Shown here: one piece after another, positions 1 to 9,378 of the stretch
How positions within the stretch are numbered: the first letter of the stretch is position 1
Layout: each line of letters begins with the position of its first letter
Source: JAYPLE01 sp047627515
Lineage (GTDB): Bacteria > Bacteroidota > Bacteroidia > Cytophagales > Cyclobacteriaceae
Reading direction: 5' to 3'
Assembly: GCA_047627515.1 (NCBI GenBank)
Contig: JBLHTU010000001.1
Span: 1 to 64,000, forward strand
Length of the DNA stretch: 64,000 nucleotides
The notes under the pieces: generated by a model
Told to the model about the DNA's origin: nothing
Seen by the model: the letters and a program-made list of their open reading frames with translations, nothing else
Databases searched by the model: none
Position numbers and translations under genes: made by a program

Positions 1-30
1 AAAAAAGGGGATCGTATGATCCCCTTTTTT
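1..30. terminator. Intrinsic terminator (bidirectional shape)
   Basis: A near-perfect inverted repeat with 13-nt arms (A-run plus GGGGATC / GATCCCC plus T-run) around a 4-nt loop. It lies just past the stop of bioB on the minus strand and is symmetric enough to end transcription from both sides. Confidence 0.85.
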
Positions 31-49
31 ATTTTCCTTACCTTTTTTT

Positions 50-1024
50 TTAAGCTTCTACGGCCGCCTCCTTGAAAGAAGCCCGTGGTTTGAGGTTTAG
101 CGTTTGAAACATTTGCTTATCTTGATCAACTTCCGGATTCGGAGTCGTTAGCAACTCATCACCAGAGAAAATAGAGTTTGCACCAGCTAAAAAACAAAGT
201 GCTTGCTCTTCCACAGTCATTCTCACTCTACCCGCTGATAATCTAACCATTGCCTTGGGCATGATGATCCTCGCAGTAGCAATCATTCTTACCATATCCC
301 AAACAGACACTTTTGGTTGTTTTTCCAACGGAGTCCCTGGCACTGGCACTAAGGCATTGACTGGCACAGATTCTGGGTGCTTGGGTAGATTTGATAGTGT
401 ATGCAGCATGCCAATACGATCTTCGGTCGTTTCACCCATACCAATGATTCCTCCAGAACAGACCGAGATATCAGCCTTACGAACATTATCTAGCGTATCG
501 AGGCGGTCATCATATGTTCTTGTGGAGATTATTTCTTCGTAGTGATCTTCACTTGTATCCAGATTGTGATTGTAGGCGTATAACCCTGCTTCCTTGAGCC
601 TTTTGGCTTGATCTTCAGTAAGCATACCTAAGGTACAGCAGACTTCCATCCCAATTGAATTAACACCTTTAACCATCTCAATCACCTTATCAAAATCTCG
701 ATTATCCCTCACTTCTCTCCAAGCAGCACCCATACAAAATCGTGTACTGCCATTTTCCTTGGCCGTTTGTGCATTGTTGAGCACAAAGTCCACGTCTAGT
801 AACTTATGCACTTTCACATCGGTGTGATACCTGGCAGCTTGTGGACAATAAGAACAGTCTTCCGGACACCCTCCAGTTTTGATAGACAGCAGCGTACAAA
901 CTTGCACCTCACTTGGGTCGTTATTTTGGCGATGCACAGTAGCCGCTTCATAGATCAACTCCATCACTGGTTTATGATAAATATCTGCAATCTCTTCTTT
1001 TGTCCAGTCGTTTCTCAAATTCAT
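50..1024 (-). CDS. bioB: Biotin synthase BioB
   Basis: Radical-SAM enzyme that inserts sulfur into dethiobiotin, the last step of biotin synthesis. The radical-SAM cysteines are visible as C53-x3-C57-x2-C60 in GGCPEDCSYC, followed by PQAARY as in known BioB proteins. At 324 aa the length is normal for the family. The C-terminal part keeps the family ending with GANSIF and TTPNPE. It lies downstream of sppA on the same strand with a 72-bp gap, and the other biotin genes are not in the window. A strong hairpin terminator follows the stop. The assignment is secure from the motif and full-length resemblance. Confidence 0.96.
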   Translation of the reverse strand: MNLRNDWTKEEIADIYHKPVMELIYEAATVHRQNNDPSEVQVCTLLSIKTGGCPEDCSYCPQAARYHTDVKVHKLLDVDFVLNNAQTAKENGSTRFCMGAAWREVRDNRDFDKVIEMVKGVNSIGMEVCCTLGMLTEDQAKRLKEAGLYAYNHNLDTSEDHYEEIISTRTYDDRLDTLDNVRKADISVCSGGIIGMGETTEDRIGMLHTLSNLPKHPESVPVNALVPVPGTPLEKQPKVSVWDMVRMIATARIIMPKAMVRLSAGRVRMTVEEQALCFLAGANSIFSGDELLTTPNPEVDQDKQMFQTLNLKPRASFKEAAVEA

Positions 1025-1096
1025 TCTCGGAGGTTATAGGTAATTGAAAAAAGTAATATTAGTTACAAAGTGATAAACATTAAAAAAAGCTACTGA

Positions 1097-2833
1097 CTAA
1101 TTCAATTCAAATGGCATTCTCGCTTGAATACCTTTCATCCGCTCTAGCCTTTTGATGTCTTTCAAATACAATTCGGCAGCTGGTACGTTAGCACTAATCC
1201 ATTTTGCACTTGCACCTTCAGAAAGTTTTCCTAGTAGCTCTTGGACAAATGGTTGCTGTTTAGGATAGAAGCTTACTCGATAGTCATCAGTTACGCCCGC
1301 TTTCTCCGCAGCAATCTCAACTGCGTCCTGAAAATCGCCTAATACGTCTACCAATCCAATCTCTTTTGCTTGAGCACCTGTCCAGACTCTGCCGCCCGCT
1401 ACCTTCAGGACCTCTTCTTTGGTCATACCTCTTCCCTCAGCTACTTTGGTGATAAATGTATCATAGCCTTTATTCACTCCTTTTTGTATGACTGATTTTT
1501 CATAGCTGTTTAGGTTTCTTGTAACCGTCATAATATCGGAATACTCACCTGTTTTGACCACATCGTGCGTGATCCCTATTTTATTGGATAGAAAAGGATC
1601 TAGATTAAACAACAAACCAAAAATACCAATGGAACCAGTTATAGTGGTCGGTTGAGCTACGATGGTATCGCAAAGCGTTGAAATATAATATCCACCAGAA
1701 GCAGCTACATCCGACATTGACGCGATGATGGGCTTAACCCCTTTTGTTTTTTCTATCTCTCTCCAGATAATATCAGAAGCTGTAAGTGAACCTCCAGGGC
1801 TATTGACACGAAGCACTATAGCCTTTACACTGCTGCTTTCACGCGCTTTCCTTATCTCTTTGGCAAAACGCTCTCCCACGATTGTATTATCTTCCCCTGC
1901 CATTACAATATCTCCCTCAGCGACAATGACTGCGATTCTGTTCTTAGAATACGCCGCTGTATTGGCTTTGACGTATTTCCGGTAGGTGATGAAATTGATA
2001 TCCTCTACGTTACTAACACCCAATCGATCTAGCAATAGTTGATGCGCTTCGTCTTCGTAACCTAACCGATCTACCAAACCAAAATCCACTGCATCCTGTG
2101 GAATCTGAATGCTCATTTTATTTGATGCTTCTTGCAATTTCGCAAAATCAAGCGATCTTGAATCCCCTACTTTCTCAAGGTAGTTTGTGTAAATGGAGTT
2201 TAATAAAGCCGTTAATTGCAGTCTATTAGCCGCACTCATTTTCTTTTGTTGAAAAGGCTCTACATAACTCTTGAATTCCCCTACCCGGAATACTTGCGGT
2301 TCTACTCCGAGTTTGTCAAACATCCCTTTCCAGAAGGTAATATTGATACTCAGACCATTAAACTCAACACTACCCTCTGGGTTGAGAATCAAACTATCTG
2401 CTGTCGATGCCAGATAATAGTCGCCCTCACTAAGATACTCTCCGTATGCATACACAAACTTCCCAGAAGTTTTAAAATCAAGGATCGCTGTCCGGATCTC
2501 CTCAAGAGAGGCATATCCAGCTGATAAGAACAAGGGTTCCATATAAATACCGGATATTCGATCATCGTCCTTTGCATATTGCAAAGCAGAAAGCATATCC
2601 TGAAGACTATTTGGTCGAGTCGAATAGTCAGATAGTAAGTCTTGCAGTGGATCATCGATCGTGCGTTCCTGGACCAGCCCGGACAGTTTCAAATGGAGTA
2701 CAGAGTTATCACTGACCGTCGGGGTTGGTTCTTGACCCGCCGAAGCAATTATTGCCGCAAATATGAAGAATGCAATAAAAAAGAACAGAAACAAACCAAC
2801 GACAGTAGCAAGAAGATTTCGAAGAAATGCCAT
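1097..2833 (-). CDS. sppA: Signal peptide peptidase SppA, 67 kDa (long) type
   Basis: Membrane-anchored serine protease of the S49 family that degrades cleaved signal peptides. Residues 5-32 form one N-terminal membrane segment. The protein has the two-domain long form (578 aa). K188 in the RVGEFKSYVEPF context matches the general-base lysine of E. coli SppA, and S379 in DVAASGGYY matches the nucleophile. The stretch LRVNSPGGS (about 341-349) is the second conserved S49 block. The start codon sits next to a TAnnTTTG-type element upstream. It is probably transcribed separately from bioB or together with it (72-bp gap). Confidence 0.94.
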   Translation of the reverse strand: MAFLRNLLATVVGLFLFFFIAFFIFAAIIASAGQEPTPTVSDNSVLHLKLSGLVQERTIDDPLQDLLSDYSTRPNSLQDMLSALQYAKDDDRISGIYMEPLFLSAGYASLEEIRTAILDFKTSGKFVYAYGEYLSEGDYYLASTADSLILNPEGSVEFNGLSINITFWKGMFDKLGVEPQVFRVGEFKSYVEPFQQKKMSAANRLQLTALLNSIYTNYLEKVGDSRSLDFAKLQEASNKMSIQIPQDAVDFGLVDRLGYEDEAHQLLLDRLGVSNVEDINFITYRKYVKANTAAYSKNRIAVIVAEGDIVMAGEDNTIVGERFAKEIRKARESSSVKAIVLRVNSPGGSLTASDIIWREIEKTKGVKPIIASMSDVAASGGYYISTLCDTIVAQPTTITGSIGIFGLLFNLDPFLSNKIGITHDVVKTGEYSDIMTVTRNLNSYEKSVIQKGVNKGYDTFITKVAEGRGMTKEEVLKVAGGRVWTGAQAKEIGLVDVLGDFQDAVEIAAEKAGVTDDYRVSFYPKQQPFVQELLGKLSEGASAKWISANVPAAELYLKDIKRLERMKGIQARMPFELN

Positions 2834-2859
2834 TAAGAGCTAGATTTTTTTTAAGTCAA

Positions 2860-2867
2860 CAAAACTA
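2860..2867 (-). promoter_or_regulatory. Candidate -7 element for sppA
   Basis: Reads TAGTTTTG on the minus strand, an exact match to the Bacteroidota TAnnTTTG -7 box, 27 bp from the sppA start. The nearest TTTG upstream (2881-2884) leaves only a 13-bp spacer, so the -33 part is weak. Confidence 0.3.
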
Positions 2868-2919
2868 ATATGTGATAGACCAAAGACGATTAGTTTTACC
2901 TAATTGTTTGCCTACTTAC

Positions 2920-3417
2920 ATGAAAGGAATCTATATACTACTAGGCAGTAACTTACTAGATCGAGTCAAAAACCTAGAAAAAGCGGAGGAGCTGCTATCT
3001 GTGAGGGATATTTCTATCCTTCACAAGTCTTCAATATATCAATCAGAACCTTGGGGCATTGCTGATCAGCCTACATTTCTGAATAGTGTCCTATCAGTTT
3101 CCACACATCTATCCGCTGACTTACTTCTTCAATCATGCCTACAAGTTGAAACAGAAATGGGACGTGTGAGAGTTAAAAAATGGGGTGAAAGATTAATTGA
3201 TATTGATATTCTATATTTCAATGATCAAATTATAGACTCAGAATCACTTACTGTCCCTCATCCAGGAATCCTCGATCGCAGATTTACACTACTGCCGCTG
3301 GTTGAAATTGCTAAGAACGAAAAACATCCAATCACAGGGTTGACCCAATGGGCCCTTCTAGAGCGCTGCTCAGACACACTCAACTGTCATATTTATGAAG
3401 AAAAAAGTATAATATGA
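2920..3417 (+). CDS. folK: 2-amino-4-hydroxy-6-hydroxymethyldihydropteridine pyrophosphokinase FolK
   Basis: Transfers pyrophosphate from ATP to 6-hydroxymethyl-dihydropterin in folate synthesis. The protein opens with the family start YILLGSNLLDR. It has the signature GERLIDIDILYF, whose two aspartates bind Mg-ATP, and then VPHPGILDRRFTLLPL. I chose the ATG at 2920 (165 aa) because family members begin right before the ILLGSN strand. An in-frame GTG at 2872 would add 16 residues that look untranslated. The stop overlaps the next start as ATGA, so the two genes are translationally coupled. Confidence 0.92.
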   Translation: MKGIYILLGSNLLDRVKNLEKAEELLSVRDISILHKSSIYQSEPWGIADQPTFLNSVLSVSTHLSADLLLQSCLQVETEMGRVRVKKWGERLIDIDILYFNDQIIDSESLTVPHPGILDRRFTLLPLVEIAKNEKHPITGLTQWALLERCSDTLNCHIYEEKSII

Positions 3418-4166
3418 GTTTACTTGAAGGGCTGGCTCTTTTTGGCGTAGGTATTTTTAGTGGTATAATCAATACCCTTGCTGGTGGTGGGTCACTGATT
3501 ACACTTCCTTTACTGATCTTTATGGGTTTACCATCTGCGGATGCGAATGCGACCAATAGATTGGGCATTTTCTTACAAAATGTATTTGCTGTTCGAGGCT
3601 TCAAGAGCAAAGGGATTTCAGTATTCCCCTACGGCTACTACGCAGCAGGCTCCGCTATGCTTGGTGCCGTCATAGGCGCATATATCGCAGTTGATATTTC
3701 GAGTACCCTCTTCAATCGGATATTAGCGATTGTCATGATCCTTGTGATTATTGTGACTGTCCTTAAACCGATCTTATTTAAAGTAAAGGAGATAGAAATT
3801 TTCACGAAAAATAGAAAAGCACTCAGTATCGTATTGTTTTTTGGAGTGGGCATCTATGGTGGATTTATTCAAGCTGGCATAGGCTTCTTAATGATCGCCA
3901 TTCTTACCAATATTCATGGACTCAACATGGCAAAAACCAATAGCATTAAGGTTTTTGTTGCATTGTGCTATACAACGCTTGCAATTATTATTTTTGTCAT
4001 TGAAGATAAGATTCAGTGGGAATATGGCATCTGCTTGGCTATTGGCGCAGCCACAGGAGGATGGATTGCAAGTCGATGGTCAGTAGGCAAGGATGACAAG
4101 TGGATTCGCCTGATCATGGTCGTGACAGTGGCAGGGCTGGCCATCAAGCTGTGGTTCTTTGGATGA
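3414..4166 (+). CDS. TauE/SafE family sulfite/anion exporter-like membrane protein
   Basis: Integral membrane protein of the TauE/SafE (DUF81) family, members of which move sulfite, sulfoacetate or other small anions. The substrate here is unknown. At 250 aa with about eight hydrophobic segments it is typical. The first helix carries the family glycine pattern GIFSGIINTLAGGGSLITLP, and the second half repeats it near GVGIYGGFIQAGIGF, reflecting internal duplication. It is coupled to folK by a 4-nt ATGA overlap. Its stop codon directly abuts the stop of the convergent DegT gene. Confidence 0.88.
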   Translation: MSLLEGLALFGVGIFSGIINTLAGGGSLITLPLLIFMGLPSADANATNRLGIFLQNVFAVRGFKSKGISVFPYGYYAAGSAMLGAVIGAYIAVDISSTLFNRILAIVMILVIIVTVLKPILFKVKEIEIFTKNRKALSIVLFFGVGIYGGFIQAGIGFLMIAILTNIHGLNMAKTNSIKVFVALCYTTLAIIIFVIEDKIQWEYGICLAIGAATGGWIASRWSVGKDDKWIRLIMVVTVAGLAIKLWFFG

Positions 4167-5297
4167 TCAACTGGTTTCCAGCAGACTCTCCTTCAGCGCT
4201 TCTACCACTTGCACTATCTCGGATTCAGTCATTTGTTGATATATGGGTAGAGCGATGGTTTCTTTGGATACCTTTTCGGCCATAGGGAAATCACCCTCTT
4301 TGAAGCCAAATTTTTGCTTGTAAAAGGGCTGAAGGTGAATACATGGTGAGAAGTACGCCCTACATTGAATTCCCTTAGAAAGTAATGATTTAATAACTGC
4401 ATCCCTCCTTCTGCTATCTACACGTATCGCATACACAAACCAAACATGCGTACTGCCGGCGGCAACGAATGGTATTTGTACTTCAGGTATATCTGATAGG
4501 AGATGATTGTATTGTGCTGCTACAGCTCTTCTTTTAGTAATTGAGTGATTCAATTCCTGCACTTGCGCGAAGCCAATTGCAGCATTGATTTCACTCAACC
4601 TATAATTATACCCTAGTTCATCATGCAGTAGTACATCTTTAAAGAGATCACTTCGGCCTTGATTCCTTAAGCTTTTGGCTCTTTTGCCCATTTCATCCGT
4701 ATTGGTCGTTAGCATCCCTCCCTCTCCAGTCGTGATAGGCTTATTTGGATAGAAGCCATAGGCAGCAAACTGACCAAAGGACCCTGCCAACTGATTATTT
4801 CTAGTTGACCCCGGAGATTCACAATTGTCTTCAATCAAAAGAAGCCCATGCTTGGTAGCTAAATCTGCTATTTCGTCAATTCGACAAGCTTGGCCAAATA
4901 CATGTGTAGGTAGAATTGCTCGTGTATTTGCATTAATCGCACCCTCAATAGCCGCAGGGTTCATACCTAGTGTCTCCTCCTCGATATCTATAAAAACGGG
5001 CTTGGCGCTTTGGTATAGTATTGAGTTACTAGACGCTATGAACGAAAAAGGACTAGCGATTACTTCATCTCCTTCTTTGATACCCGCCAAAATCATAGCT
5101 AGATGCAACGCGGCCGTCCCTGAGCTAACGGCTACACTATAAGACACCTGCAACTGTTTACTGAATTCAGCTTCGAATTGATCAATAAAAGGTCCCATAC
5201 TAAGCACATCGCTTGAAAGCACCTCATTCACGTAGATGTGGGCTTGGCTTGACAGATCAGGCTTTGATAATGGAATCTTGAAAGTGGTCTTTTTCAC
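4167..5297 (-). CDS. DegT/DnrJ/EryC1/StrS-family PLP aminotransferase (sugar aminotransferase)
   Basis: Type I-fold PLP enzyme that normally aminates keto-sugar nucleotides. K186 in GFYPNKPITTGEGG is the PLP lysine. E156 and D157 in LLLIEDNCES sit where the cofactor-ring acidic residue is found, and SSGTAALHLA (58-67) is the phosphate-binding turn. The length, 376 aa, is normal. It faces the glycan operon that starts at 5455, so it probably makes an amino sugar for that polymer. The LegC/PglE type of 4-amination, a step towards legionaminic-type sugars, is one possibility, but the exact sugar cannot be told from sequence. Confidence 0.9.
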   Translation of the reverse strand: MKKTTFKIPLSKPDLSSQAHIYVNEVLSSDVLSMGPFIDQFEAEFSKQLQVSYSVAVSSGTAALHLAMILAGIKEGDEVIASPFSFIASSNSILYQSAKPVFIDIEEETLGMNPAAIEGAINANTRAILPTHVFGQACRIDEIADLATKHGLLLIEDNCESPGSTRNNQLAGSFGQFAAYGFYPNKPITTGEGGMLTTNTDEMGKRAKSLRNQGRSDLFKDVLLHDELGYNYRLSEINAAIGFAQVQELNHSITKRRAVAAQYNHLLSDIPEVQIPFVAAGSTHVWFVYAIRVDSRRRDAVIKSLLSKGIQCRAYFSPCIHLQPFYKQKFGFKEGDFPMAEKVSKETIALPIYQQMTESEIVQVVEALKESLLETS

Positions 5298-5357
5298 AGG
5301 TAATAATTATGGACGCAATCTAATTGAATAGCGATTAATCAAGTTAAAGATTGTTAG

Positions 5358-5392
5358 TTTGACCTGCGGTCTATTCGAAAGCATTAGCTTTG
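5358..5392 (+). promoter_or_regulatory. Candidate promoter of the glycan operon
   Basis: TTTG at 5358-5361, a 23-bp spacer, then TAGCTTTG at 5385-5392, an exact TAnnTTTG -7 box. Transcription would begin near 5399, leaving a leader of about 55 nt before the flippase start at 5455. Confidence 0.5.
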
Positions 5393-5454
5393 TTTTCCTT
5401 CAATTAAATGCGAGAAATTGACGTGATAAGGACAACTTCATCGGTTTCAGATAC

Positions 5455-6927
5455 ATGAGCGTAGTATTTAAACAGACCTTTCTTAGCTCCATATCTGCCT
5501 ACATCGGCATCGTAATTGGGTATGTCAATATCATATTGATTATGCCCCTTTTCCTTTCTGAGGATCAAATAGGACTTATTCGTACTATCAACAGCATAGC
5601 TATGCTACTTGTACCACTTGCTCTGGTGGGTGCCAGCGGCGCTCTGGTTAGGTTTTTTCCAAAGATGCCCAACGAAAAAGCTAAGCTCCTCGGTCTGACG
5701 GCATCGATGGTATTGATCGCCTTTGGACTAGTAGTGGGTCTCTCTATTATTTTCAAAGAGCAGTGGTTTGCGTTTTTCCAGAAAGAATCCCCTGAGGTCA
5801 ATAATTATTTCGCTTTGGTCTACGCGATGCTGGCTGTAATGATCATCTTCAATTATTTGGAAGCAATCTCGCGCGCAGGATTCAATATCTCCGTACCTAA
5901 TTTTTTCAGAGAAGTTGTTTTCAAAGCAGGCCATCTTATTGCAGTCCTTTTTGTGGGATTTGGGTGGATCTCTTATCATCAGTATCTGCATAGTCACTTG
6001 CTTATCTATGTATTTCTCATCCTAGGTTTGGGGTATTTTGTCAAACGAAAAGTGACACTAAAATTCTCCTTTACGGGCATATTTCAGCACAAACTAAGTC
6101 AGGATATCATTCAGTTTTCGCTCTTTTCCATTTTAGGTAGCTTCGGTATTATGATGGTACTGCAGATCGATCAGATCATGGTGAGCAGCTACTTAGGACT
6201 GAGTGAAAATGGCATTTACTCTACCGCCCTTTTCATGGCAGTGGTCATCGAACTTCCCAGAAGACTCATTTCACAGATTACGACACCTGTTATCGCAAAA
6301 GCGTACCATGAAGAGCGTTTTAACGACATCAACAACGATTATAAGAGCGTTTCAAATAGCCTGTTCTTTCTAGGTGGCTTTTTGTTTTTAATGATCACGC
6401 TGAATCTTCATAACATCTACCAGATCATGCCCAATGGTGAAGTCTATGCCAAAGGTTACTGGGTCGTCTACTTTATAGGTTTGACCAAGATTGTAGATAT
6501 GGTGTTCAGCGTCAACGGTGAAATAGTCTCTATGTCCAAAATCTACAAATACAATGTATTCTTGATTCTAGGACTTGGTATACTGACCGTAATTACGAAC
6601 AGTATATTTATTCCTCGGATTGGTATTGAAGGAGCAGCCATTGCCACACTAGTCACTTACTTAATTTTCAATGTATTAAAATACACGTTACTGAAGGTCA
6701 AATATCGTTTTGACCCATTTTCAATGAAAACAGTAATTCTACTTGTAACAATGGCTGGCGGGTACTTTGCCATAAAGTTCTTACCCGTTTTTGAGAATGT
6801 ATGGGTAGACCTTTTGGTCAGAAGTTTGCTTATCACAGGATATTTTGGATTTTTGCTGTGGTTTGTTAAACCTTCGCCCCAACTCAACCAAATGATTGTT
6901 AAACTACTTTCAAAATCACCTAAGTAA
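5455..6927 (+). CDS. Wzx-type polysaccharide flippase (MOP superfamily)
   Basis: Oligosaccharide flippase of the polysaccharide biosynthesis protein family, expected to move lipid-linked glycan units across the inner membrane. At 490 aa it has about 14 hydrophobic segments spread along its length, few charged residues in them, and the family-type opening helix (IGIVIGYVNIILIMPLFLS). Later blocks such as DQIMVSSYLGLSENGIYSTA fit the MATE/MOP pattern of a substrate-cavity helix. It is the first gene of the operon, and the next start is 6 bp after its stop. The glycan it moves is inferred from the neighbours to contain a nonulosonic acid. Confidence 0.87.
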   Translation: MSVVFKQTFLSSISAYIGIVIGYVNIILIMPLFLSEDQIGLIRTINSIAMLLVPLALVGASGALVRFFPKMPNEKAKLLGLTASMVLIAFGLVVGLSIIFKEQWFAFFQKESPEVNNYFALVYAMLAVMIIFNYLEAISRAGFNISVPNFFREVVFKAGHLIAVLFVGFGWISYHQYLHSHLLIYVFLILGLGYFVKRKVTLKFSFTGIFQHKLSQDIIQFSLFSILGSFGIMMVLQIDQIMVSSYLGLSENGIYSTALFMAVVIELPRRLISQITTPVIAKAYHEERFNDINNDYKSVSNSLFFLGGFLFLMITLNLHNIYQIMPNGEVYAKGYWVVYFIGLTKIVDMVFSVNGEIVSMSKIYKYNVFLILGLGILTVITNSIFIPRIGIEGAAIATLVTYLIFNVLKYTLLKVKYRFDPFSMKTVILLVTMAGGYFAIKFLPVFENVWVDLLVRSLLITGYFGFLLWFVKPSPQLNQMIVKLLSKSPK

Positions 6928-6933
6928 TCAAAC

Positions 6934-9378
6934 ATGAAATACTTCAAACTAGCACTTCCTCATTTACTCTCTATTCTAGGCGGTGCATTGCTTGTTATCA
7001 TGTTTTTCTCACCCCTATTTTTTGAAAATAAGGTATTGGATCAATTTGATACAGTACAGGGAGTAAGTGCTGGAAACGAAATCAAAGACTTTAGGACTGA
7101 CACAGGTGAAGAAGCACTGTGGACCAATAGCATGTTTAGTGGAATGCCCGCATACCTTATTAATATCTCTTACTCCGGTGAACTGGTTAAGTATATTCAT
7201 CAAATAATTTCCTTGGGGATGCCTTCTTCAGCGCAGGTTATTTTCTTATCGTTTTTATGTTTCTACATACTGTTGATAAGTTTTGGTGTACGTCCGCTTT
7301 TTGCATTCGGAGGAGCCATCGCATATAGCTTCAATACATTCTCTCTGGTTAGTGTGGAAGCCGGCCATATCTGGAAGGTACGTGCAATTGCTTACATGCC
7401 TTTGGTCGTTGCTGGAGTCCATTTAGTTTTCTCCAAACCAAAAAAATGGTTGGGCTTGGGCGTTCTGAGTGTAGCTGTGGCATTACAGATCTATTCCAAT
7501 CATCTGCAGATGACCTATTACTTACTTTTGATGCTTGTGATCTACGGTATCACCAAAACGATCGAAGCTGCCAGAGAAAAGACCTGGCCAGCTTATTCAA
7601 AGAGTGTTGCAATCTTATTGATCGCCGCATTTCTGGGAGTTGGTGCCAATTCTGCTCGGTTATGGACAACATTGGAGTATAGCAAATACTCAACACGTGG
7701 CAAATCAGAACTCGCCAATGACAGCGCAGGCCAGGCGTCTACTTCTGGACTAGATAGAGATTATGTGTTCAACTGGAGTTATGGAGTCATGGAGTCATTC
7801 ACCTTGCTCATGCCCAACTTTTCAGGTGGTGCAAGTTCGATGACGCTTGATGACGACTCTAACCTTGGAAAAGCACTGCAATCAAGAGGAGCTTCTCCTG
7901 CTCAAATGAAAGATCAGTTGAAAAGCGTTCCTACGTACTGGGGTAACCAGCCAATTACAGCCGGACCAAGTTATGCCGGCGCTGTCATGCTATTCTTGGT
8001 AGTGTTGTCTTTCTTTTTTGTAGATCGTACGATTAGGGTTTGGCTCATATCCGCATCGTTATTGGGATTGATGTTGTCTTGGGGTAAAAATTTCGAATCC
8101 TTCAATTACTTCATGTACGACTATTTCCCTGCTTACAGTAAATTCAGATCTGTATCGTTTGCGATGATGATCTTGCTTTTATCTGTTCCATTACTGGGAA
8201 CACTAAGTCTTGAAAAGTACGTGACAAGTGAAGATCCCAAGAAACTAAAAAAGCTACTTATCAGTGCCGGCGTAGTAGCGGGTATTTGTCTGCTTTTCGC
8301 GATTTTTGCTAACGCATTTAGCTACCGAGGCCTCATAGACGATCGATTGACGCAACTCCCAGATTGGTACGTGTCTGCGATTCGTTTGGATCGTAAGTCG
8401 ATGCTGATGGGTGATGCATTCAGAGGGGTTATTTTCATATCATTAGCTGTTGGAATTATCTATGCCTTCCAGCGTGGCAAAATCAATAGCCTGATAGCGG
8501 GTTTATTGTTCATCGGTCTATCAATGGCGGATTTCATCCCAGTAGGTAAGCGGTTTTTCCATGAAGAGAAGTATATAAAAGGTGTCGGGCTGGCGAGTAT
8601 ATCTCCATCAGAGTCGGACAAGCAAATCAAGACTTTGGCCAAAGACGATCACTACCGAGTATTGAATCTTCAAAACCCATTCAGTGAAGCCTATACTTCA
8701 GCTTTTCATAGTTCACTAGGTGGATATCATGGCGCGAAAATGCAACGTTATCAAGAGCTAGTTGAAAGCCACCTCTCTCCTACCTTGAGCGAAATGGTGA
8801 CTATGCTTCGCAATGGATCTGTTGATTTTGGTGATGCCCAAGTCGTCAATATGTTGAATGCAGAATATATCAAATACGGCCCTGGCCGAGATAATGTATT
8901 GGTCAATCAATCGTCTTTTGGTAATGCTTGGCTGGTAAACACCATCGTCAAAGTGAATTCTGCAGATGAAGAGATCAGCGCTTTGGGAGAAGTTGACTTA
9001 AAGCGGACGGCAGTACTAAATGAGCAGAAGTTCAAGGGTACCCTCGATCAGTATCAAGGAACTGGCTCGATTACCTTAGCGAATTATGCTCCCAACGAAA
9101 TGACGTATGTTGTCAATACGGAAGGCCTTTCGTTTGCCGTCTTTTCTGAAATCTACTATCTAGAAGGATGGACAGCTAAAATAGACGGAGAAGAAGCAGA
9201 TATTAAGCAGGTGAACTATGTATTGAGAGGACTCGAAGTACCAAACGGTGCCCAAGAAATCGTTTTCACTTTTAATCCAGCATCGTACCGAGTTGGCAAC
9301 ATATTAAGTTTACTGTTTTCGCTTTTGATGCTTGGGACGTTTGGTTTCGGAGTGGTACAGGAGCTACGTAAACCATAA
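6934..9378 (+). CDS. YfhO-family multi-spanning membrane protein
   Basis: Large membrane protein (814 aa) resembling the YfhO family, often found in Bacteroidota near glycan genes. YfhO in Gram-positives is linked to lipoteichoic acid glycosylation and has a GT-C-like layout of many helices plus a soluble C-terminal part. About 12 hydrophobic segments are visible, with a large extracytoplasmic loop (roughly residues 235-345). A soluble region around 540-775 follows, and a last helix (LSLLFSLLMLGTFGFG) ends the protein. It could be a GT-C glycosyltransferase using lipid-linked sugar, but no catalytic residue can be assigned with certainty. Its TAA overlaps the next ATG (TAATG). Confidence 0.8.
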   Translation: MKYFKLALPHLLSILGGALLVIMFFSPLFFENKVLDQFDTVQGVSAGNEIKDFRTDTGEEALWTNSMFSGMPAYLINISYSGELVKYIHQIISLGMPSSAQVIFLSFLCFYILLISFGVRPLFAFGGAIAYSFNTFSLVSVEAGHIWKVRAIAYMPLVVAGVHLVFSKPKKWLGLGVLSVAVALQIYSNHLQMTYYLLLMLVIYGITKTIEAAREKTWPAYSKSVAILLIAAFLGVGANSARLWTTLEYSKYSTRGKSELANDSAGQASTSGLDRDYVFNWSYGVMESFTLLMPNFSGGASSMTLDDDSNLGKALQSRGASPAQMKDQLKSVPTYWGNQPITAGPSYAGAVMLFLVVLSFFFVDRTIRVWLISASLLGLMLSWGKNFESFNYFMYDYFPAYSKFRSVSFAMMILLLSVPLLGTLSLEKYVTSEDPKKLKKLLISAGVVAGICLLFAIFANAFSYRGLIDDRLTQLPDWYVSAIRLDRKSMLMGDAFRGVIFISLAVGIIYAFQRGKINSLIAGLLFIGLSMADFIPVGKRFFHEEKYIKGVGLASISPSESDKQIKTLAKDDHYRVLNLQNPFSEAYTSAFHSSLGGYHGAKMQRYQELVESHLSPTLSEMVTMLRNGSVDFGDAQVVNMLNAEYIKYGPGRDNVLVNQSSFGNAWLVNTIVKVNSADEEISALGEVDLKRTAVLNEQKFKGTLDQYQGTGSITLANYAPNEMTYVVNTEGLSFAVFSEIYYLEGWTAKIDGEEADIKQVNYVLRGLEVPNGAQEIVFTFNPASYRVGNILSLLFSLLMLGTFGFGVVQELRKP

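Noticed and set aside
1025..1096. Possible BirA operator or riboswitch upstream of bioB.
   Set aside because: The gap is only 72 bp, shows no strong inverted repeat or structured element, and no exact promoter match.
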